A stretch of DNA of 64,000 bases from Wurfbainia villosa (Eukaryota > Streptophyta > Magnoliopsida > Zingiberales > Zingiberaceae), in the NCBI GenBank assembly GCA_025175895.1, contig CM045990.1, forward strand, positions 41,970,658-42,034,657. Direction: 5' to 3'. Below, in pieces: positions 56,777 through 64,000 of this stretch. Under the pieces are notes generated by a model. It was not told where the DNA came from. It made no database searches and worked only from the letters and a program-made list of their open reading frames with translations. The translations under genes were made by a program, and so were the position numbers. The first letter of the stretch is position 1, and the number at the start of each line of letters is the position of its first letter.

Positions 56777-57577
56777 TAGAACAAAAAAAACAAGGAGTCT
56801 AAAAAGAAAACCTAGCAACGACAAAAACACACGAAAGTACCAAGACTTGCGTCTTGGATTAGTAGTGCGGGAAATAAAAAGAAACAAACGAAAACTAGAA
56901 AGTTAAGCAAAGAAATAAGAAACTAAATAAAAGGTAAGTACTCACAAACTTCGATGTCTCCGAAAGGCTACTAAACGTTGATTTTTGAGGATGAAAACAG
57001 CTTGTTACGGGGGAGAATCAACCCGAGATGAGTTATAAAAGGAGCTCGATGGGAGGATTTGAAGTTGTCAGTTCTTGAGCTTTGAGGAGGGGTTTCAATG
57101 CTGCGTTTTAAACCTTCCAAGGCGTTAAAAGCAACCAACAGACATTCAAAGCAAAAGCACAATTATAAAGTAGTTTTTGTTTAGTATTTCATTTGTATCT
57201 TGTATTTGCTTGTTTGTGTTGTTGTTTACTGTTGTAAGCTTATTGTACAAGATTTCTTCACCGTGGAATTGTGTTCTGAGAAGGAGACAAAGTTTAGTGG
57301 AGTAGACACTAAAGCTCGACTGTAGAGTAGGAACTGTAGGTTCCAAACCATGTAAAATAATGATGTTGTACTGGTGTTATTTTCATTTGTGTTTATTTTG
57401 TATATTCTACTGCGCTAACGAATTGTAGACAAGCAAAAAAGCGATCAAATGAAGAAATCGCGAAATCGCTATTCACCCTCTCCTTTTAGCGCGACCATAT
57501 CAATCAATGATCACTCTACAATTGGTATCAGAGTAAGGTTGCACTTCAAGGATTAACAACCGAGGAAGCACGTGCTA

Positions 57578-59145
57578 ATGGAGAGAAGAAAGGAATGGAG
57601 TTGCCAAAGCTTGGACTAGGACACGACATCAACACTCCTCTGCCCCTATGAATTTTATGGAGCTAAAGAATTTGATCAATGGAGGGCGAGGATGGAAAAC
57701 TTCTTGATGTTGGACATAGAGAATTGGTTCATCATCATGGATGGATTTGACCCACCGATGGACGACAAGGGAAGAGTCCTCAAGAAGAAGAAGTGGAGCC
57801 AAGAGTAAAAACGGGAATTCAAGATAAATGTAGAGGTAGCTGTAATTTTAGCAAATTTTATACCTAATGATATTTTGTCCAAGATAGGTACATTTAGGGA
57901 TTCCAAGGAGTTGTAGAGCAAGCTGGTAAAGTTCCATGAGAAATTCTCACCGCCTCAAAATGTTAAAGAAGAAGCCAAGGAAGAAGTATCATCTTTTGAA
58001 AGGTGTGAAGTATCGAAAATTGAGAGATGCTCAACTTCCCAAGAAGAAGAGGTTGAGGAAGTTCAAAAATTGAGGGGGAGGAGAGACCTTCCTCAATGCC
58101 AAAGTAAGAGCAAGAAGAAGCATCTACCTCCGGTGCAAGTAAAGAACAAGAGTCCCCTACCAAGGAAGGTAACTCAAATGCAATTTATAAAAATAAAGAT
58201 CATATAACTTATTCTGAGTGTAGAGAACAAGGACAATATAAGAGCAAGTGCCCAAAAAGAGTCAAGTAAGCTCAACTTGTACCAAAAGTCAATGAGAAAC
58301 TAAAGGAAGACGGTGCCCAAAGTCAAAAGACCAAGGAGCATATTATTTGCTTCAAATGCAATCAAAGTGGCCACTATATGAGCCAATGTCTTAAGAGAAG
58401 ACAACCTAAGAAAGGAAAAGGAGAGAGCTCAAGTGTAGAGGGAGCAAAGGCACTCCCTAAGGTACATTTAAATAATGCTCCTTATGTACATAATAATCAA
58501 AAGTATGCTAGAAACTTTCTTGCTATTGCTCATGAAAAGCATGATATAAGTAATAAATATGTTTATCTAGGTGCTAAAAGTTATGAAATTAGCTCTAAGG
58601 ACAAATCTAGACCCATTAACTCTAGGACTACCACACCTAAGGATAAAAAGAACTTAGACATTAATCCTAAGAAGGGTAGATATATGCCTATAAGGAAAAA
58701 CAATGCCCAAAGAACAAATGAAAATTCAAAATTGGAGGCGTTAGTGGTAGAAAATCAAGCTTTGAGATCAAGACTTGAAAAATTAGAGAAGACCCTTTCA
58801 ATAATGACAAATTCAATTAAAGGGTCTAATGGGCAAAACCTAGGGTCTAAGAGGCTAGGTTTGGGTCACAACCTTAAGCCTAAGGAGACCTACCACAATG
58901 TTCCATTTAACTATGGAACAAACTCTAGGTCTAGGAAAACCAAGGTCACAAGGGAAGTCATCCCTAGAATTAATCATGGTAGGTATCTAGTGTCTAAGGT
59001 TTCAAAGAAACCTAGGAAAGCCACTAAGAAGGTCACAAGGGAAGTCATCCCTAGAGTTGACCGAGACAAGACCATTATGACCAAGGCTCCAAAGCCTAGG
59101 AGAGTCATAAGGTATCTAGGGAGGTCATCCCTAGTGAATACCTAG
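57578..59145 (+). pseudogene. RLC-7 copy 2 gag, decayed
   Basis: Same gene as at 45224-46791 with the same stops (after QSLD, KKWSQE and DSKEL), the same damaged first knuckle and the same intact second knuckle (CFKCNQSGHYMSQC, about 58349-58390). The C-terminal 255-codon frame from 58378 differs at a few residues only (for example GKGES for RKGES, PIRKNN for PKRKNN, GHNLKP for GHKLKP). Shared stops show that both copies descend from an already dead gag. Confidence 0.85.
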
Positions 59146-61020
59146 TTAACCGAAGGAGCTCAAATAGGTTTTGGTTTCCTAGGAGCGTAATTCCCTCACG
59201 CTAGATGGGTCAGGGTGTGTCAACTTAAATTGGTAAGGTAGTTAACCTAACTATAGCAAAGTTGACACCTTAGATTATTTTCAAGGTTATGTGATATCTT
59301 GGAAATGAGATTGATAATTTAATCCTAAAGGATTTTAGGATGTGTCAATAGAAATTATGGAAGTTGAAAAATCAATCATAATAGGCACAATTAGGTTTAT
59401 AGCCAATGGTGTGCCATTTTGGGGGTTTGACACACTTGAGGGAAAATTGGTATTATGACAAACTAGTATAAAACTTAGCAAATGGAAATTAGGCTTGAAA
59501 TCTAGGTATTTTTATACTTTTATATTTTATTTGTTGCCATATATCATGTCATGACATCATATTTCATTTAATCATATAAAATGTCATGATTAATATTTAG
59601 GGTATTATGTCATGTTTGTATTTAGGTTATTTTTATGTCATAATATCATGATTATTAGAAAATGCTTTAAATTATGTACATTGTTATGCCATGATCATCA
59701 TTTATGTATTTAAGTTAATTAAATTTAATTAAGGACAATGACATGATTTAAAGTCCCATTATAAGGGAATTAAATAGAGTTGCCTAGACAAATGCATGAG
59801 ATCCTGGATTAGGAAAAAACCTAAACCCACATCTCACAAGGACATTAAATTGACATGTGTATGTATTGATAGACCCTAGACACATGTGAGATATTAGAAA
59901 AATGAGTTAAGTTCAAGGTGCATAGTTCTTGCATCTAGATGAACTCAAACTCATAACATGACATTAATAAATTATGAGAAAAGCTAATGTACAAGTCATG
60001 TACATCTAGCCCATAGACCATGGTTCAAAATAGGTTTGAAAAGTATTTCAAAATCATTTTGAAAAACATTGGTGAAGTCTATTTTTTGATAGCAATCAAC
60101 ATTGAAGAAGTTGATACAAAGTAGGCCAAAAACATTGAAATTTCAATGGTTTTGAACTTTGTATCAATCTTTTAATTTAATGGATATTTTAATTTAAAAT
60201 TATTTTTCACCGATTTATTCCTAATAAGTAATGTATGTATAAATTTTCATGATATTTTCCAAATATGTATATTTACTTATAAATTTTCAAATCTCAATTC
60301 TAAAAACTATTTTCTACGTTTGTAGAAATCAGTCGAATGGTGGTAGTTTAGTCGACTAATGTGTCTGATATTGGCTGAATAAGAGTTGTTTTGCCATGTA
60401 TCAGCTATGTTATGGTACCCTAATATCTCCTAACCCTAGGATATACTTTAGAAAGCATGGGAAGGGTGAAATATCATTGAAAATGATTAGGAGAGGTATT
60501 TAGGGTGGAGTATCAAATTTTAAGGGAGGTCAAAGTTCAAGTTTGAACTTTTACCCTTATTTTCGATGGTTTAAGTTCCCTATTAGCTTAGGAACTCTCC
60601 TAAGACATTGTTGGTGCAATGGTCAAGGGGGAGTAAGCCTTTAGGGGGAGGTTATCCATCAAAGGATAATAGATGAGTATTCCTCAAAGGGGGAGAAATG
60701 AAAGGTTTGAAACCCTCATTGTGCTCACCAAAGGGGAAGAATTAGAGAAGTCAGAATTGTCTCTCATTTAATGATATGGGACTTATCACTATGAAGAGTG
60801 AAAGCATCCTAAATGTTTTTAGACCAAGGGAAGAATATAGGATCTCTTTGAGAGATGAGGCATTGAAAACCTTGGTAGGTTTTTTGATGTATGCCAAAGG
60901 GAAAGAAGTGAGGTTTAAGTTAGGTAAACCTTCACTATACTTTGGCATTGGAAGAATTATGTTTGGGTTTATTGGTTAGCCTAACTTAAAGGTATTGTCA
61001 AATATCAAAAAGGGAGAGAT
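59146..61020 (+). mobile_element. RLC-7 copy 2 non-coding 3' region
   Basis: Counterpart of 46792-48667 with the same polypurine tracts (near 60627, 60645 and 60690) and the same internal LTR-start copy at about 60609. It differs by a few substitutions and small indels. Confidence 0.75.
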
Positions 61021-61765
61021 TGTTGGTGCAATCGACCCATGTCACGATTGACCAGACTTGAGTGGACTCAAGTAGGTTTTGATGTTTTACAATGGGTTTG
61101 ACTATTGTTCAACTATATTGTTTGACCATATGTTGATTGTTGGTGCAATTGGCCCAAGTTACGATTGACTGGACTTGAGTTTGACCCAAGTAGTGTTTTG
61201 ATGTTTGACATTGATGTTCGACAAAATATATGATAATGTGATTGTCATGGGAAAGTCCAAGTCATAAGTACTTGGCATGGAAAGTCCAACTGGGACACTT
61301 GGCAATGGGAAAGTCCAACATGGGTTGGCATGGAAAGTCCAACATGGGTTGGCATGGAAAGTCCAAGCATGGGTCTTGGCAATGGAAAAGTCCAAGCTTG
61401 AGTCTTGGCAAATGGAAAGTCCAACATGGGTTGACCTAGAAAGTCCAAGCATGGGTCATGGCAAGGGAAAGTTCAAGCTTAAGTCTTGGCAAATGGAAAG
61501 TCCAACATGGGTTGGCAAGGGAAGTCCAAGGGTTGATATTGGCGGCATAAAGTCCAAGCGGGAGGCTTGGTAGCATAAGTCCAATGGTTGACAGTGTAAA
61601 GTCCAAGCGGCAGTCTTGGCAGCGTAAGCCCAATGTGCCTTGGCGGTGTAGACCAGCTTAGCATGACAATAGCCGATGGAAGCACCTGAAGGCTATAATA
61701 TAGATGAATAAGTCATGGATGACTTGGAGGGATCCGATAGGCGTGAGGCTGACGGAGGTGGCTAT
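61021..61765 (+). mobile_element. RLC-7 copy 2, 3' LTR, U3 part
   Basis: TGTTGGTGCAATCGACCC after the polypurine tract, with an internal repeat of the edge at about 61138 and the minisatellite at 61250-61630. It ends GGTGGCTAT, where the LTR at 61766 begins. Confidence 0.85.
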
Positions 61766-62884
61766 TGTTGGATCGAGGCGGTTCGCTAGAGGGGGGGGGT
61801 GAATAGCGATAAACACTTTATCTTTTAAATCGTTCGGTAGACAATTAAATGCACCAGAAATGTAAATAAAAAATAAATGAGACAAATAGTTTTTTTACTT
61901 GGTTCGTAGCCTTCGACCACTACTCCAAGGCCCTAACGATCCTAGACCGTGTACGGAGGGTAATTCACTAAAACACTCTTCCTCGTTGGAGGTAGGAGTT
62001 TTACGATTACAAAAACCTTCGAAGCAAAAGATAGAGAGACAACCCCTCTCTTCTATTAAAATAAAATGCAACAGTAGAAAGCCTCGATTAACAAACGAAT
62101 TGCAAGATTAAGAGAAATGACAAACTAAGATTGTACCAACAACTCGAAGATAGGACTTAAACTAGGGTTGTTGGCAGCACTTCGTTGTTGTAGAGTCTTC
62201 AGAGAGTCGCAGCGTTGCGGAGGCTTTTGAGCACTTAGAATTGATGAGAAAACCCTAGGTTAGGACCTCCTTTTATAGCCTTTGAGCCCCTTTTCAAGAG
62301 GAACCCTAGCCAATCATATTTGAGCACCACTCCCCTTGAAATTTGGTGATAAACCTTGACTCCTCGAAGCTGATCCTTTGACCATCAGTCGACTGATGGC
62401 AGCATCAGTCGAGTGCTAACCTCCAGCAGTCGACTGATTGACGGCAGTCGAGTCCTCTAAGTTGGCAGTCGACTGATGCTAGCTGCAAGGCAAAGTTAGC
62501 TTAACAAAAACATTATTTTGACGGCCTCCGACCGTCCGATCTCGACCTAGACCATCTATAGGATGTCTTTGGTCGGATCTACGCTTAAGGTCATCCCTGT
62601 AAAGAGGATACGACCTCACTTACACTCGCACACACGAGCTTACCTCGATACTTACGTGTTGCTATTGCTTCCGGCCTTCCACTCGATTCCTTCGGCTCCC
62701 TTCGAAGTCACTCGAGTGTCGCTCGACCACCGCGGCTTCCTCTGGGTGTCGCTAGCCTTCAGCTCCAGCTATAGCAATCTTCAGCACACTCGATTCAGCT
62801 CGTGAGATAACGACATGAGCTTAACTTTGCATCGTTTGCTATAATCAAAACTCAGGTTCGACTTAGGTGCCTACTGCACCAACA
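61766..62884 (-). mobile_element. RLC-8-family LTR (now solo), 5' partner of 49413-50510
   Basis: 1119 bases, TGTTGGATCGAGGCGG to CTGCACCAACA. Left flank GCTAT (61761-61765), right flank GCTAG (62885-62889). No primer site or internal sequence adjoins it. Reversed TATAAAAGGAGG is near 62267-62277. Palindromes at 62383-62475 are better preserved than in the 3' LTR. It lies at the exact target site that RLC-8 occupies in RLC-7 copy 1. Confidence 0.88.
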
Positions 62885-63339
62885 GCTAGAAGGCTTAGGT
62901 CTAAGCTAAGGGTGGTCTAGCAAGTATGAGGGCATCATACTTGGGGTTAAACCTCATGGTTGAGGTTATCAGTCGACTGGAGCTTTGGACCAGTCGATTG
63001 GTCAAGTGTTTTGACACTTAGCAGCCGAGTTGACTCTTAGCAGTCAATTGGGATTATGTCCAGTCGAACTGCTCAGACTCGACTGGTGTTCGATTGTAGA
63101 AAATAGTCTAGCAGCCGACTATTGGTCGAGTTATGGGAGCAGAATGCTCAGTAGCGGACTAGTCAGTCGGCTATGACCCTGGCAATTGATTACTGGGTAA
63201 TGGCAGTCGACTGCCAGTGTAACCGTAACCGTTGGCTTGAATGGCAACGTGGATTAAGCCGTTGTCTCACAAGGGTACTGTTGGCAGTCGACTGGGGACT
63301 TATGGCAGTCGACTGTCATGCGTAGAATCAACCCGAGAT
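62885..63339 (+). mobile_element. RLC-7 3' LTR, rest of U3
   Basis: Continues from GCTAGAAGGCTTAGGTCTAAG (compare 44224-44245) through the AAACCTCATGGTTGAGGTT palindrome and a palindrome array (62970-63315) to AGAATCAACCCGAGAT at 63339, just before the expected TATA box. There the sequence changes to a different element. Confidence 0.85.
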
Positions 63340-64000
63340 CAATAGAGCTATCAAATAGGTTGACCCATGGCGGGGCAGATCAACCCATCGTAAACCCAAT
63401 ATTTAGCGGAGAGGGGCGGGCCGACCCACCATCTCGGTGGGTTGAGAAATTTCCAACCCAACCCAACCCAAGGGGGGTTGCGGATTAGGCGGGCCAACCC
63501 GCAGGCCACAAAAATTTAAAAAATATATCTAAAATTACTGAGGTGTTGAGGGCTTGAGATAATGCTCTGTAAGATAGATGGGTAACATGTTTAAAATATA
63601 AGCATTTTAAGTAACTAAAATATTATAATTGAGATTCAATTATCGACCTTCAAAATTGAGTACCGATGTTTTTGATTCCTTTCCAATGTTCCAAAATATT
63701 CAAATCTTGATAATATGTAAATGTAAATTTTTTGCTCCTCCAAATAGAGATTCAATTGAGATTTTATAGCCTAGATAATTATTTAATTTTAATATGTCAT
63801 TATTTACTATATTGATTAGAATAGTAGTGACAAGATAATATAAAATAATTAGAGTATAAAAAAAATAGAGTACTCCATTAAATATTCTTTTGTTCTTCTC
63901 TCTTAACTTCTTTTATACTTTGTTGAGGTGTATGTGTGATAGAAGAAGATTGCGATGATGAAAAACTTGTCTTGTTAATATTAAAATATTGGTCAAAAAA
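63340..64000. mobile_element. Possible hAT-type transposon end, remainder AT-rich
   Basis: From 63340 the sequence reads CAATAGAGCTATCAAATAGG then GTTGACCC, resembling the TAGAGCTGTCAAA start and the GGGTTGACCC/GGCGGGCC sub-terminal repeats of many plant hAT elements. Inverted copies of GGGTTG/CAACCC and GGCGGGCC are dense at 63360-63510. The rest (63520-64000) is AT-rich with no coding seen. The other end and the 8-bp target duplication would lie outside the window. Confidence 0.45.

Larger units (their letters stand above)
49413..57011 (-). mobile_element. RLC-8, autonomous-type Sirevirus-like copia element, 5' end lost
   Basis: The 3' LTR is 49413-50510 (TGTTGGATCAAGGCGG to CTGCACCAACA). 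The reversed polypurine tract ATCTCCCCCTTTTTG is at 50511-50525. The interior has RNase H, RT, integrase, protease and gag in the order expected on the minus strand. The leader stops at about 57011, where RLC-7 copy 2 begins, so the primer site and 5' LTR are missing. GCTAG before 49413 matches GCTAG after the LTR at 62884, suggesting both LTRs once flanked one insertion. It is the only element here with a complete pol layout. Confidence 0.87.
57012..61765 (+). mobile_element. RLC-7 copy 2 (near-identical repeat of 44658-49412)
   Basis: Matches 44658-49412 at a constant offset of 12354 (12353 at the right end), with roughly one difference per 80-100 bases in the parts compared. It starts abruptly at GGAGAATCAACC, just before the TATA box (57034-57041), so its U3 is absent. 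Primer site 57521-57534, gag from 57578, polypurine tract 61007-61020, 3' LTR from 61021, interrupted at 61766 by an RLC-8-type LTR at the same site as copy 1 (GCTAT here, GCTAG in copy 1). Confidence 0.93.

Noticed and set aside
61766..62884. Independent insertion of a new element into RLC-7 copy 2
   Set aside because: It occupies exactly the base used by RLC-8 in copy 1, and the GCTAG flank pairs with the copy 1 flank. Shared origin is simpler.

Overview
This is nuclear DNA of a flowering plant. The evidence is spliced exons of a plant NIPA-type magnesium transporter, Ty1/copia retrotransposons primed by initiator-Met tRNA, CACTA transposon ends and TNP2-like transposase remains, an Au-type SINE, and no compact gene arrangement. 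The species cannot be fixed from the sequence; a large repeat-rich genome, possibly a monocot, is only a guess. Apart from the NIPA exons (5990-7063, minus strand) nearly everything from 7.9 kb to 63.3 kb is a nest of LTR retrotransposons inserted into each other.

Layout. 1-1219 is an LTR-like segment. 1220-1836 is a broken copia LTR. 1840-2050 and 3640-3973 are remains of a CACTA transposon. 5990-7063 holds the last three coding exons of NIPA. RLC-1, a degenerate copia element (LTR 7912-8522, gag-protease from 25258), is split by RLC-2 (10062-25257, minus, perfect TSD TTACT). RLC-2 is split in its LTR by RLC-3 (10965-21203, minus, gag-only). RLC-3 carries a CACTA element in its gag (15199-18075, TSD TCA) and a solo LTR in its 5' LTR (19153-20520, TSD GTGTA). 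An Au-like SINE (26396-26561) sits in RLC-1 with a 19-bp target duplication.

Further right, RLC-5 (27725-38395, plus, gag-pol, truncated) is split in its LTR by RLC-4 (28166-33376, plus, gag-only, TSD CTTAG) and in its integrase by a solo LTR (36979-38053, TSD AGGTA). RLC-6 (about 38400-43600, minus) is an unrelated copia gag-protease piece with its own primer binding site and a solo LTR in its leader (40615-41722). RLC-7 (from 43602, plus, gag-only) is present twice (43602-49412 and 57012-61765). Between the copies lies RLC-8 (49413-about 57011, minus), the only element with protease, integrase, reverse transcriptase and RNase H, each slightly broken. A related LTR (61766-62884) occupies the same GCTAG target site in the second copy. 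A hAT-like terminus begins near 63340.

How the parts work together. RLC-8 and RLC-5 look like Sirevirus (SIRE/Maximus) copia elements: DSGCSRHMTGD protease, zinc-knuckle gag with a coiled coil, and repeated GGGGGAG tracts before the 3' LTR. RLC-2, -3, -4 and -7 keep LTRs, primer binding site, polypurine tracts and all or part of gag but show no pol, so they probably depended on autonomous relatives. Their LTRs carry two unusual repeat systems in U3: arrays of the palindrome CAGTCGACTG and a 24-30 bp minisatellite with CCAAG...CTTGG arms. No intact transposon protein remains in the window. Coordinates of LTR ends come from reading TG...CA ends, primer sites and target duplications by eye.
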